From Erodium maritimum (lineage: Eukaryota > Streptophyta > Magnoliopsida > Geraniales > Geraniaceae), in assembly GCA_963921825.1 (NCBI GenBank), contig OY997596.1, forward strand, positions 9,677,001 through 9,741,000: 64,000 nucleotides of DNA. The letters are read 5' to 3'. Shown one piece after another: positions 32,666 to 43,493 of the stretch (position 1 is its first letter; each line of letters begins with the position of its first letter). Position numbers and translations under genes: made by a program. A model generated the notes under the pieces. That model was given only the letters and a program-made list of their open reading frames with translations. It made no database searches and was not told where the DNA came from.

Positions 32666-34185
32666 TGCTAGTGGATATGTTTTCACTAATTTGGCCTTTG
32701 GGGTTCCTTGGTGTTTTTGGTCCGTTTGGTCTCCTCTCCTCACAAATTTAGTCATTATGACTCAAATTTGTCCTCCCTCGAAGCCTCGGTGAACTTTGAT
32801 TCGTGGGTCACCGTGGGGAGTTTTTTGAGGTACTCCAGACGAAGGTTCTTCGCCGACGCGTGTAGATCAGGTACTTTGGACTCAGATTTTCCCTCCTCTT
32901 GCCTCTGGTGGTGTCGGTCCTAGTTGGCTCTCTAAGGTGTCATTCAGAGGGGATTGGGTCGTTGGTCTATGTTGCCTGTGAAGAGGGGAATAGCGGAGCT
33001 GTGGTAACGGTGACATCTATTCCACCCTCTTCGGTGATTTTTTCGAATTTCGAGTGGGACGACTTTCTCCATCCTCTTTTGGCGGGGATTATCGTGATTC
33101 TAGACCTTCTCCTCTTGTTTTGCTACTAGTTCGCCTCTTGAGGTTTAGTAGCTTGTCGCGGAACTTCTTCCTGCCCTGGTGTTACTCAACTCAAGACTAG
33201 AGTGGGACGTCTTTTAATCTCTGCTGGTGTTGATGGGCGCAGCTCTATTCGTGGTTTGTCATCTGGGATTTCATGGCTGGATCTCGCCTTCTTAGCAGTT
33301 GCTCTCTAGTTCTACTGTGTGGTTCATCATCGGTGGTTAGATTCATCGGGTTTCTCGGTCCTGGCCACTGACATCTTCGTGGGCTCTGTCTCCGATTGAT
33401 TCAGCTAATCCTCCTTCTCCCTTCATCTTGATTTGTACTATTCTTCCCCTCTTCAGCCACATTTGGTGGTTCGGGCCTCACAGTTTTGCTGGTGTTGACT
33501 ACCGTGAGATGTTCGACTATGTGCCTTCTTTGAAGATGTAGTCAGTTTTGAGTTCGGGTAAGGAGGTGCTTGGTCTTTTGGGTGTTGGAGGTGTGGTACA
33601 CTACTAACGGCGATTCTGGTTGTGGGAGTGTTTGTTGTTGTTCTGCGGGAGGGTTGCTTCTTTCGGTGGTTTTTCTCAAGGCTTCATGTTATTAAAATTG
33701 GGGTTCTTTATACTTGTTTTAGCAGTTTGTTTTGTTTGTCTTGTTTGGTTATTTATTTATTGATGTTTTTGTTTAGTAGTTCTGGTTAGTAGACCAGTCT
33801 TTTTTCTCTTGTTGGCTTCCTGTTGCTTCATGGTAGTAAAACCTGGTATTGAGACCTCTTGTATTGTTTTCCTCCCTTTACTAGGACTGTTCTGAGGTCA
33901 TACTTGTTTACGATGTTTTTGTTTGTAATGAGGACTTTGTCCTTACCATCTCTTTATTGTCCAAGGAGGAGGTTTTTTAGAAAAAATACTGATTAAAAAC
34001 ACATGGAGAAGGGTTGGTGTAGGGGGCGGAGTTAGGAGAGAACAACGCTATTAAAACGGGGAGAACGATCGAACCAGGATTAGAAGGAACGGTAAGGATC
34101 CTAAGAGGAGTCATCCACCTGCATTGTAGGTGCAGGACAAACCCTAACAAAGTTAAAGGGGCTGCATATGTTTTGCATATGTTAA
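32666..34185. other. Unassigned T-rich DNA
   Basis: No frame longer than about 80 codons and no recognisable domain. Base composition (T-rich, TTTGGT words) resembles LINE 3' UTRs, and an A-rich stretch at 33978-34000 could be a decayed poly-A. Nothing firmer can be said. Confidence 0.3.
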
Positions 34186-34596
34186 TAAGATTCCCAGTTA
34201 ATTGTCTGTAGCTAGACAATGTCCCTGTACTCCTCTTTTACCTCCAAAAAGGTCTAATCTACAATTTGAATTGCTGATCAAAAAAAAAATTGTTAATTTG
34301 TCTGTCTGAAATTGACTCCATCCATGTAATTAGGCCTCGAGATGCGATCTTGCTAGCTGAAATATTAACAAGTTGAGCTGCTTACTAAAGGTTAGCCCAA
34401 AATATATGATTTTAAAGGAAAGTCTCTCGTCCTAAGCACAAAACTACCTATTAATTTTTTTAGTGTTACAGGATTTGATGTTAAATAGAATCAACGTGAG
34501 AGCGTGTAAATTAATTTGTCTGTTAGTGCTTATTTATATTTCATTTAATAGCCTACCAAATAATTTGTCTGCTTGTGCTTAATTATATTAGATTCC
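34186..34596 (+). repeat. Satellite monomer S1 (316-bp family)
   Basis: First recognisable monomer, opened by an 84-bp LINE stub at 34205-34288. Without the stub it is about 320 bp. Landmarks used for all monomers: ATTCCCAGTTAATTG, GAGATGCGATCT, AAAATATATGATTTTAAAG, GAGAGCCTGTAAATT and GCTTATTTATATTTCAT. Non-coding. Its last 13 bases (34584-34596) are duplicated by the Z1 insertion. Confidence 0.85.
34205..34288 (+). mobile_element. 5'-truncated LINE stub (84 bp)
   Basis: Ends ATTGCTGATC plus A-run, the same tail as LINE-1. Flanked by ATTG (34201-34204 and 34289-34292) within satellite sequence, as expected for a severely truncated target-primed insertion. Confidence 0.75.
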
Positions 34597-35597
34597 GCGA
34601 GAAAAATTAATTGTAGCAAAATAAACTTCAACTTCATTTTTTCTCTCTCAAAAAAACCCTATGCTTCCCTCTATTTTGCAGTGCCGCCACCGACGGTCAC
34701 CGTGACTCCGGTCATGGTGGCTATCGGTGGCTCTCTCCCTCTCTCGTGTCTAATCCCGCTTCTCTCTCTCGCTATGGTTAAGCGCTGCCCTTCCCCACCC
34801 GCTGCCCTCCTCTGCCTTGTCCTGGATGTGGCTGTGTCCTTCCACCCCAGCTCAGCCACACTGCCACTTCGGTCTCCTGCAAGGGTCGTCAGTCGCGGCC
34901 CTCCCTCATCCACCGCCCTCCTCCGCCTTGACCTTATACGAGATCAGCCCACCCACATCGCCGGTCCAGCCCCGGGTTAGCCCTCTCGCCGGCCGATCCC
35001 ACCCGACACTCGTTGCCCTTGCGCCGCCACCGTCCTCCTCCGGCCGCCCCCTCTCATTCCTGATCTTGGCTTGGTGTTCAAAGGCCCTACCTCCACCTTG
35101 CCGGTCAGATCTGTCGGCACAGTCCGGAGCACAGGGATTCATGGACCCACACAAACCCTAGAGTTTCTCTTGAACCTTCGGGTTGTTTCATTGTTCCGCT
35201 CTCTCGATAGGTTTGGGATCCAGGGGGAGGGGCGTTAGGTTGGGGTATATCTCCACGGTTGCTTAGTCATCCCGTGAGGAGGAAGGAAGCGTATCATCTC
35301 GTTGGAGCATTTCGAGAACTGGCGTGCGTTATGGTTTTTTCTATTTTAGTTTGATTTGGTTAGTTCTTATTGTATACTGGATTATTTATTTTCTGTTTCG
35401 TACTTTTGAAATGTCGGTAAGGAGATTTCTTGAGTTAACGTCTGCGAACACACGCAGGCTATTTCTACGGATCCATGAGCATCGGGTGGACTACGGTCGA
35501 CTGGGACAAATATATGAAATCTTGGACTGTTACGTCCTACCTTATATGATTTACGCTTCTCAGTAACACAATACCCCAATTACTCGTTTCAAAAAAA
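34597..35597 (+). mobile_element. Retroposon Z1 (1001 bp)
   Basis: Inserted in satellite monomer S1/S2 with an exact 13-bp duplication TATATTAGATTCC (34584-34596, 35598-35610) and a 3' end CGTTTC plus A7. The last 170 bp align with the tails of Z2-Z4 (GTCGGTAAGGAG, TCCATGAGCATCGGG), which are in the opposite orientation. The 5' part is GC-rich, with a frame 34817-35161 (Pro/Ser-rich) and no DUF4283, CCHC or RT motif. It is a non-autonomous copy, probably moved by a LINE's enzymes. Confidence 0.82.
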
Positions 35598-35879
35598 TAT
35601 ATTAGATTCCCATTAATTGTTAATTTGTCTCTGACAATGACTCCATGCGTGTAATTAGACCACGAGATGCGATCTGGCTAGCTGAAATATTAGCCAAGTT
35701 GAGCAGCTTACTAAAGGTTTGCCAAAAATATATGATTTTAAAGGAAATTCTCTTGTCTCAAGCACTAGTGTTACAGGATTTGATGTTAAATAGAATCAAC
35801 GTGAGAGCCTGTAAATTAATTTGTCTGTTAGTGCTTATTTATATTTCATGTAATAGCCTACCAAATAATTTGTCTGTTT
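35598..35879 (+). repeat. Satellite monomer S2, first part
   Basis: Begins with the second copy of the Z1 target duplication. About 22 bp between AAGCA and CTAGTGTTACAGG are missing compared with S1. It ends at GTCTGTTT where X1 is inserted; its last ~40 bp may resume at about 38733-38774. Confidence 0.8.
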
Positions 35880-36640
35880 TTGAACGAAAGGGGCAGATTT
35901 CATTAATTAAAATACGTTATGACAATAAGATGCATCAGAGACTCTCTGACCACGAAAAACATGGCAAGAGTACTTAAGAGTGTCCACTATTCTTTTCACA
36001 GTAGAACCGTCCAAGACGATGTTGAGTTGGCGCCCTATGAGCAAGGATAGAATACGAGTGAGGGGAACGGGGTACTGGAGATCAGAGACCTCAACGGTAG
36101 TAGTAATGGTGCGAGGCAGAGCATCAACTAGGGACCCCTCCCAAGGCCAATCCCCGATGCCTAGGCATGACCTCATCCCTCCCGGCGGGGCTTCTTCCCC
36201 ACGTGTGACTGACCTCCCCATCCGAATGCAGGCGCCTCCTTCCTCCGGCCTCCGACAGCTGCTTTTCCCCCATCCTGGGCTGCTTGTACTCCTAGAGCTC
36301 CTCCGCCGCCCATCCCACCGCTTCCCAAGGGTGAGGGATCAGAGGTGGACTTAGCAAAGAGCTTGTTCCCGTCTGCCGGCCACAAGATCTTCGTGTGTAC
36401 AAAAGCCTTGATATGGGGGCTGAAGCAACCACGGATGCCTGGCTCCTCCAACGGAACACGGGGACCCTGGTTAGGTACCGGGGTCATTGTTATGCCAGAT
36501 GCCAGCCTCCGAAGTGATCCACCAATAGGTACCGGTTCCATTATCAACAGGGCCGGGTCTGGATCCTCCCGTTCCCCATCTAGGGCAGCATATGCCCCCA
36601 GGGGTCGTGGCCGCATCCCCTAGGGCCATTGTTCAAAACC
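35880..36640 (-). mobile_element. Retroposon X1 (minus strand)
   Basis: Starts on the plus strand with TTTTTGAACGAAAGG, i.e. a minus-strand 3' end CTTTCGTTCAAAAA like those of X2 and LINE-4. The stretch GTGAGGGGAACGGGGTACTGGAG near 36059 matches X2 near 41231. Frames on the minus strand (36616-36173, 36221-35907) are broken and have no RT or known domain. The right boundary near 36640 is where the match to coding-like sequence ends; no TSD was found. Confidence 0.55.
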
Positions 36641-38704
36641 TCTCAAACTTTCACTAAACCTAGCCGTCACTACAGTACCCCACTTCTCCGAGCTCTTCTC
36701 CTCACCGGCGGCGTCCTTGACTCCGGTCATAGACGTCGCCGGTGGATCTCCTCTGGTACCTTGCCTCGTTATTCCCTCATTGCCTAGGTTTCTGCTGGTT
36801 TTGGCCCTCTTTGCTGCTCGACTCTTCCGTCTCCGTTCTCAGGCCCAGCATGGCGTCTCTGGGAAGGCTGTCGGTTTTACCGGCGTTCCACTTGGGCTGA
36901 GTTCCCGGATCTTGGACGTTGCTCCTGCTTGCGTCGGAGCAAAGTTCGCATGTGGGTGCTGCTCGGGCAGACTTGTTCGGACGCTTGCCGGAGATGTTTG
37001 CGTGCTCTGCGTCTTGTCGGCGAACTCGCTGCCGTCTTCGTTCCCTCTGCCCCGATCTGGTCACTAACCTCATCCTCTTGGAAGCTTGTCGGATTCTCGG
37101 TCAGGAGCTGCCGGGTTGCGTCTGACATGGGCGGAGGTGCTTCTGACATGGAGGCTCGGTGTGGCTGTTCTGGTTTTGTGTTTGACCGGGTAGGGCTTCA
37201 TGGTAGGTTGGGCTTTTATTGACGGGCTGGGCCTGGGTCAAGATGGTTGGGCCCAGGTCATTTTGGTCTTGTTTTAGCTTCTTCTTGGGTTGGACCTGTC
37301 TCATGGTAGGCCTGTCTCAAGTTGGGCCTAAGATGGCAGTCCTGATTGGGCCGGTTCGGTCAGAAGTGGGTCGGGTAGTTGCTGTTTGTTTGCTTGCAGG
37401 TTGTGGGACTCTCCGGCGAAAATGGGGGTGCGTGGGTGCATGTGGAAGCATTGCTTTGGACGATCGGTGCCCGTCTTGGCAGTTGTATGGTACCGGTTTT
37501 TTAGGTACTAGCCTTCGATAAGCTTCTCTCGCAGTTCAGGGTGTAGCTCTTTGGCTGGTTCAGAGTCATCTTTGTTGGAGTCGGGATTGGATCGTGCTCG
37601 GTATTATTACAGGCCTTCCCCTTCGGGTCCTTGCTGTTGTAGGTGAGGGGTTACGTATCTTGGTTTCGGAACGCTCAGCTCGCATTTCACTTTAGGCTTC
37701 TCAAGAGTTTTGACGTACTGCTGCCAGTTTGGAGATTGGAGTTCGTACTCGGTAGAAATACCGGTCCTCCGCCTTTTTGGGCCTCTTTTCGGTGTTTACC
37801 GATTTAGGTTTCGGAGGGCAGAGTGCGAGCTTCTTCGTCTGCCCTTTCTCTCGCGATCTCGGCAAAGCGGTTTCGAAGGTGGACCTTCTCTCGGGTCTTT
37901 GGAGGTGACTAGTTCCTGCTCAGGTCGTGGGACGCGTTTCTACAGTCTAGCGGGTGTGGATCGTTGTTGAGCTATTCTAGTTGCTTCTGGTGCTGCCTAC
38001 CGATCTTAGTTTGGTAATTCCTCTCCCGCCCTACCCTTTCATTTATTTCGATTGGCTTCGCTTCTTCTCGAACCGATGTTTGGTGTTCGAGCTCGCCGGT
38101 TTCAGATGTTGGTGTTGGCCGCCGGCGAGTCCTTAAGACTGTTCCTTAGTCTGAAGTCTTTCGTTTCATATGTTGGGAGTGGTGTGTCGTAGTGAATTTT
38201 CACTAATATTGTATCTGTCGATCGTGGTCCTGGCCACCGGCGTTTTTAGTACCCTCTTTCTCGCTAGGATTGAGTGTTACTAATGATATAGGGAGTTGGG
38301 TACAACTCTGATTAGGTTTGCAGTGTTTCTTGTGGGCATGCTCGTCTTGGTGGCCAATTCTTGGATGGTGCCTTGCCCGGTCGTTCAGAGGTGTTTGGTC
38401 TGGCCTTTCTTGTTGTACTTGGTGGCCTTTCTTGTGGTCTGCCCTTGTAGGCGGTTCTTGTAATCTGCTTCTTCTTTTTCTTGTTCCAATTGATGGATAT
38501 TCTTGTGGTCTGCCCTTGTTGGCGGTTCTTGTACTCTGCACTTCCTTTTCTGGGTTGTAATCTTATCGTCTATGGTTTCTGTTGTGCCCTATAAGAAGGT
38601 TGCGTACTTCTTGCGCTTTTGGAGGTCTGTAGTCAGATTTCATGCACTCATCTTTCTCCTCGTAAGAGGTTTAATTTAAATTTGCATTTGCCGATCAAAA
38701 AAAA
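36641..38704 (+). mobile_element. Non-LTR retroposon F1 with poly-A, mostly non-coding
   Basis: GC-rich 5' part (CACCGGCGGCGTCC near 36702), T/G-rich remainder, and a 3' end GCATTTGCCGATC plus A8 (38697-38704), the same tail as LINE-1. Short plus frames (36717-37067, 37219-37521) have no domain, and no RT sequence is present. Either a non-autonomous relative of LINE-1 or a LINE with its coding part deleted. Confidence 0.5.
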
Positions 38705-38774
38705 CGACAGAGTCCCAAAACCCTTGCAGAGCTGTGCTTGATTTAATGATTACTGTTTTATAGTCCTCAGGTTA

Positions 38775-39090
38775 TTAGATTCCCAGTTAATTGTTAATTT
38801 GTCTTTCTGAAATTGACTCCATGCATGTAATTAGGCCACGAGATGCGATCTGGCTAGCTGAAATATTAGCCAAGTTGAGCAGCTTGCCAAAGGTTTGCCA
38901 AAAATATATGATTTTAAAGGAAAGTCTCTTGTCTTAAGCACAAAACCACCTATTAATTTTTTCTCCTGTTACAGGATTTGATGTTAAATAGAATCAACGT
39001 GAGTGCCTGTAAATTAATTTGGCTGTTAGTGCTTATTTATATTTCATGTAATAGCCTGCCAAATAATTTGTCTGTTTGTGCTTAATTATA
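38775..39090 (+). repeat. Satellite monomer S3 (complete, 316 bp)
   Basis: The only uninterrupted monomer. It starts TTAGATTCCCAG and is followed directly at 39091 by the next TTAGATTCCCAG, which fixes the period at 316 bp. Confidence 0.92.
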
Positions 39091-39207
39091 TTAGATTCCC
39101 AGTTAATTGTTAATTTGTCTTTCTGTTATTGACTCCATGCATGTAATTCGGCCCCCGAGATGCGATCTGACTAGCTGAAATATTAGCCAAGTTGAGCTGT
39201 TTACTAA
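39091..39207 (+). repeat. Satellite monomer S4, first part
   Basis: Head-to-tail with S3. Interrupted after TTACTAA by the Harbinger element; resumes at 42309. Confidence 0.88.
39205..39207. repeat. Target site duplication of Harbinger element (left)
   Basis: TAA, repeated at 42309-42311. The uninterrupted monomers read TTACTAAAGG, so the duplication is certain. Confidence 0.88.
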
Positions 39208-39507
39208 GAGCATACCCATCGCGAGGGGCAGGAGGTCGGGGTAGGAGCACGAAGCATGGGGATTAGGGTTCGGGGTGCGGTCGATGCGGCGTAGAGGGTG
39301 CCTGGAGCACAAGGCACGAACCCGTGCCTCGCAAGACCGGATCCGGACCGCGAAGCAGAATTCTGGTTCGTGCCTCGCCGTCGGCCTCTCTCCTGCTGAC
39401 GTGTTCCAAGGGAAAAAAAATGACAGTTGCATTTCGCAACGGTCCGTTCAACATCTATTTTTTTATTATTAATTCAAAAATAATTTAAAAAACATTTCTC
39501 CCCCACC

Positions 39508-39515
39508 TATAAATA
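39508..39515 (+). promoter_or_regulatory. TATA box of the Harbinger transposase gene
   Basis: TATAAATA about 93 bp before the first ATG (39608), a normal plant spacing. Confidence 0.55.
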
Positions 39516-39607
39516 CCCCTCACACCATTTCATGCATTCCACAACACCTTTCTCCAAAATTTTCTCAATATTTTCTCTCCAATTATAATATTTTTTGTGA
39601 TAAGAAA

Positions 39608-40670
39608 TGTCCGATGATGAGGCTCAAATGAGGGAGGAGCTCGAAGCTGAACATCGCCATCTCGAAGCCGAACTTTGTGTTTGGGAATAAGGACTCCGGC
39701 GGAGGAGCGACAGAATGGTACAGAGAGCAATGCCCCAATTCAACTCATGGAGGCAAAAGGATCGAAAGAGGGGAAGGTTCCAGACGATTGATTGACAGAA
39801 GTCGTGCCAAAGGCCACGACCAACTGATGGAGTATTATTTTGTCGAGAACCAGACATATGGGCCCAAACTGTTCAGGCGTCGATTTCAGATGTCCAGACC
39901 ATTATTTATACAGGTTATGGAAGTGGTAGCGGCTCATGACGATGACTTTGTTCAGAAGCGAGAGGGTGCGAGACGATTAGGGTTATTAACGCACCAAAAA
40001 TGCACCGCCGCGATACGAATGCTAGCGTATGGGTGTTCCGCCGATTCATTGGACGACACACTACGTATGGGGGTAAGTATTATACTCAACTGTGTTAGAC
40101 TATTCTCTACAGCCGTTATTGAGGTTTTCATGGAGGTTTACCTACATAAGCCAAATGAGGCTGACATGCAACAATTACTCGATTCGGGGTAGAGCCGAGG
40201 GTTCCCCGGTATGATTGACAAACTTGATTACATGCATTGAGAGTGGAAGAAATGCCAAGTCGCAACGCAAGTAGCACGCGAACGTGAAGATTATGGGAAT
40301 ACAACAATTATGCTTGAAGCGGTTACGTCCTGTGGTACGTGGATTTGGCGTCCGTTTTTTTTGGATGACTGCTCGAACAACGACATTAACGTCCTCCACG
40401 CCGGCCACTTATTCGACGACGATTTCCATGATCGTGACTTGGTCGTGGATTACGACCTCAACGGGCATCGCTACGACCTCCCGTATTATTTATTGACTGC
40501 ATTTACCCCACATGAAGTCGATTCGCCATCCCCATACTCGCAAACAGAAGTTGTTTTTCAAATGCCAAGAAGGAGCTAAGAAAGATATTGAAAGAGAGTT
40601 TGGAGTTCTCCAAGAACGGTGGCAAATAATCTCAAGGCCCGCTCATGTCTGGAAGAAGACGACTTGTGGA
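39608..40670 (+). pseudogene. Harbinger transposase (DDE_Tnp_4 type)
   Basis: N-terminus from ATG 39608 (MSDDEAQMREELEAEHRHL), then a frame change. The main frame from 39677 reads FRRRFQMSRPLF, HQKCTAAIRMLAYG and, after a TAG stop at 40190-40192, SRGFPGMIDKLDYMH with a TGA where the family has Trp (40238-40240), then MLEAV...WIW and NNDINVLH. A one-base shift near 40555 leads to KKDIEREFGVLQERW. The three catalytic acids can be placed: Asp in KLDYMH, Asp in NDINV, Glu in ERE. A C-terminal segment continues near 40790-40940. The product would cut and paste the element. Confidence 0.88.
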
Positions 40671-41027
40671 GGATGAAAATGACCGCTACGAAGCAGGGGA
40701 TGACGAATTGTATTTCGAGCTGCCTCCGGAACTACCAGATTTGACACCACCTCAATGATGGCATCATGGAGGGCCCTTTCCATACCAAGCTGAGTTGCGT
40801 GCTCGAATCAGTGTCATCAATAGTGCGACCCATTAGCAATTCCAACATGACCTTATGGAGCACATATGGTGAAGGTTTGGAGCGAATTACCGTGGCTCAG
40901 AAAATGACTCGGATTCCGACGACTGAGATGATTCCTTCAATAAATTTGATGTACTAAAAGCATTGTAATATTTGGGGCATAATGAAATTTGAAATTTATT
41001 AATTAGTTCTGCATTTTAGTTATGTTA

Positions 41028-42000
41028 TTTTTTGAACGACAAATTGCAATTTTATAAATCTTTAAGAACGATTACATCGAAATGCGTCAAGAAACATTCT
41101 CCTCGACCATGAAAGCTCAATATGAGCAAACACTAGTTCACTGACACTTGTAGTATTAGAACAGTCATGGACGGTATTTTGATGCCCCGTGCGCAAAGAT
41201 TGACGCCTCATGTGCACAGACAGAATACGATGAGGGGGAAGGGGGTACCGGAGATCCTAAGGGATCTCAACATTAATAGTGAGGGGCGATCCATGACTCG
41301 GGGTTCCTTTCCTAGGAAAATTCCTGATTCGCTGTTCGCCAGGCGCTGGTACTGCAAAGACAAACACAAAAAAGGCCCTTCCGATTAGCCATATCCATAA
41401 TCGTGAAAGGGGCCAAGGCGGTTAGGCTGGTGGAGGATAGGGAGAAGGGCACGCAGGCAGTGGAGACTGTAGAGAGGCCAGAGGCGAGAGATGGGCGGGG
41501 ATGCGCAATCCATGGATGTAGATGCGGGACCCATCGAACCCTCGGAGGTCCTGGCAAAGGCGCAACCCTAACCCTCGCGCCGCTCGAAGCAGGAACCAGA
41601 GCAAGGTCGTGGTACGCTCGGGAACTCGGCGACCTAGGGTTGAGAGGAAGCCGGACGAGGTCGTTGCTTGAGGAGGAGGCAATTCAGGGCCGCCGCAGAG
41701 ATCATCCCCGCCTCGGAGGTACGAAAGGAGGCGGCAGCGATAGCAGGGGAGGCGGCGGTTTCGGAAACAGCAGAGACGGAAACCACCGGAGTTGCAGAGG
41801 AGGGACACTTCGTCGGTGGCGGGAGAGGGCCAACGTCGTGGTGGGTCGAGGCGCCTCAAAAGGAACCTCAAGAGAAAAGACCTTCTCAAGAACCCCACAG
41901 AGGACGCAAGGGAGAGAATGCATGGACGGGAGAAACACAACCATGGCATAGGCCATGGCCATGGTTTGTGGGTGGTGCGGCGTAGCTTTTCGCCAAACCC
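41028..42000 (-). mobile_element. Retroposon X2 inside the Harbinger element
   Basis: The plus strand starts with a T-run (41028-41033) and GAACGAC, a minus-strand poly-A end like X1. It resembles X1 around 41231-41310. A minus-strand frame 41949-41422 is open for 175 codons with no known domain; the minus-strand 5' end is rich in ATGGCC words. The right boundary is approximate and no TSD was found. Confidence 0.6.
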
Positions 42001-42308
42001 TAGCAGAGCTTCCTTAATTAACTTCCTATAATTAAATCGAAAAATAATTGTTAATTTATTTATTACTCAATTTTATGTATTTTATTTCAATTTTATTTAG
42101 TAGTTATTGTTTTAAATATGAACTTAATAAATTCAGTAAAAGCATAATTAATTATCCAGTCAGCACTTCTGCAAACCATAATCCCTATACCTATCTTCTT
42201 GATGTGGAATACTTTCAGTTTTAGGACGACAAAAACATAATCCATCACGACCAACACATGAATTTTCTTCTTGCTCCCCGCCTTCTGTTCTCCTTGATGT
42301 GCATGCTC

Positions 42309-42432
42309 TAAAGGTTAGCCCAAAATATATGATTTTAAAGTAAATTTTCTTGTCTTAGGCACAAAACTACCTATTAAAATTTTCTAGTGTGACAGGATTT
42401 GTGTTAAATAGAATCAACGTGAGAGCCTGTAA
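42309..42432 (+). repeat. Satellite monomer S4, second part
   Basis: Resumes after the Harbinger TSD and ends in TGAGAGCCTGTAA (42420-42432), the target of Z2, Z3 and Z4. Confidence 0.88.
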
Positions 42433-43477
42433 TTTTTTTGAAACGGGTAACCGGGGAAGTGCATTAATGCAAAAAAGAAACCATACATGATAGAGCGTAA
42501 CCGCCCTGGGTTCCAGATATGTGTCTGGGCCGACCGTGGCAAGCCCAGTGCTCATGGACCCATAAAGATAGCCTACTTGATATTGTAGATAATAACTCAG
42601 GACATCCCCTTACCGACGTCTCAAAACAACGAGACTTAACGAAAATTGTCCAAACCAAAATATAAAGAAAATTGTTCTAACAAAAAGCAGAATAAAATAA
42701 AAGCGACCAGAAGTGTCGAGCTGTGAATTCGGTCTTCCCGAGACCCTCCAGCACTGGCTGTCCCGGGTCTGTGGGTAAAGGCCAACGGCGGCCAGACCCA
42801 CCCCGCCGGGTCTTCTCATTCCTGCATATGAGGCTGCCCTGTCTCCGCTTGACGCTCATGGTCGCGGTGGTTATGGCCGATCTCTGCATGTGGCTGGCGA
42901 GAGGCCTTCCACTCCGGTGCCATGCCTTTTTCCGGTGGTTGGGATTCGAAGGGGACGAGGACGCCCGCACAGGTCAAGATAGGCAAGTCATGCGGTTTTG
43001 GATGCGAGCTGCAAACAAGATATGGTTTTTCGTACATCAGGGCAGAGGACTGGGTGACGACCGATGAAGGGAACTCGACTTCAGGGAGGAAGCCCGGAGG
43101 AGGTGGCTGCACTGCGTCGGGCTGGTGAGGGTTTTTTTGGCTAGATGCCAAAGACTTGGTCGACGATACCTGGTTGGCCGTAGGAACGGACGATGACGTG
43201 CTGATGGGAGGTGATCGGCGCTGATGTAGGAGGACGAACCGCGTGGAAGCGACGCTGTGACAGAAGCGGCTGATTGTGACGCTGCGAAAGGCTGTTGACG
43301 AGCGTTGGGGAGAGGACGCCGCAGCGAGAGGATGAGGAGCAGTGAAGACCAGAGACAACGTCGATCAAGGGATGATCGGCGGTGGTAGATTGAACCCCTG
43401 AGGGTTATGGGAGGAAACACTGGGGTTCCAGGGAGAGCGTTGTCGTGTTGTTTAAATTTGATAATAGTTCATTTGAA
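42433..43477 (-). mobile_element. Retroposon Z2 (1045 bp, short form)
   Basis: Poly-T at 42433-42439 marks the minus-strand 3' end GGTTACCCGTTTC plus poly-A. Flanks are TGAGAGCCTGTAA (42420-42432) and TGAGAACCTGTAA (43478-43490). The tail aligns with Z1, Z3 and Z4 (CGGTTACGC, CATGAGC). It lacks the DUF4283 and CCHC parts present in Z4. Confidence 0.88.
42816..43420 (-). pseudogene. Z2 shortened ORF1-like frame
   Basis: Minus-strand frame of 180 codons (43358-42816), Ser/Pro-rich, ending in HMQE at a stop. The Z4 frame ends the same way (PMQE) just before the shared 3' tail, so this is the outer part of the same gene with its middle deleted. No start is clearly better than another. Confidence 0.5.
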
Positions 43478-43493
43478 TGAGAACCTGTAAATC
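43478..43493. repeat. Second copy of the Z target site
   Basis: TGAGAACCTGTAA plus ATC: satellite sequence left between Z2 and Z3, one mismatch to the first copy. Confidence 0.85.

Larger units (their letters stand above)
39208..42308 (+). mobile_element. PIF/Harbinger DNA transposon
   Basis: 3101 bp with terminal inverted repeats GAGCATACCCATC (39208) and, on the minus strand, GAGCATGCACATC (from 42308), TSD TAA. It encodes a Harbinger-type DDE transposase. The Myb-like second protein usual in this superfamily was not found; the retroposon X2 occupies about 1 kb of the 3' half and may have displaced it. Inserted in satellite monomer S4. Confidence 0.92.

Noticed and set aside
34573-35566. 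Possible host gene or processed pseudogene in Z1
   Set aside because: At first it looked like a retroposed host mRNA (poly-A and 13-bp TSD). Its 3' end aligns with the tails of Z2-Z4, so it is a member of that retroposon family.
36717-37521. Plus-strand frames of about 100 codons in F1
   Set aside because: No domain, no splice pattern that joins them, and a position inside a poly-A-tailed repeat.
40175-40408. Minus-strand frame of 77 codons over the Harbinger transposase
   Set aside because: Antisense shadow of the transposase, whose motifs are on the plus strand.
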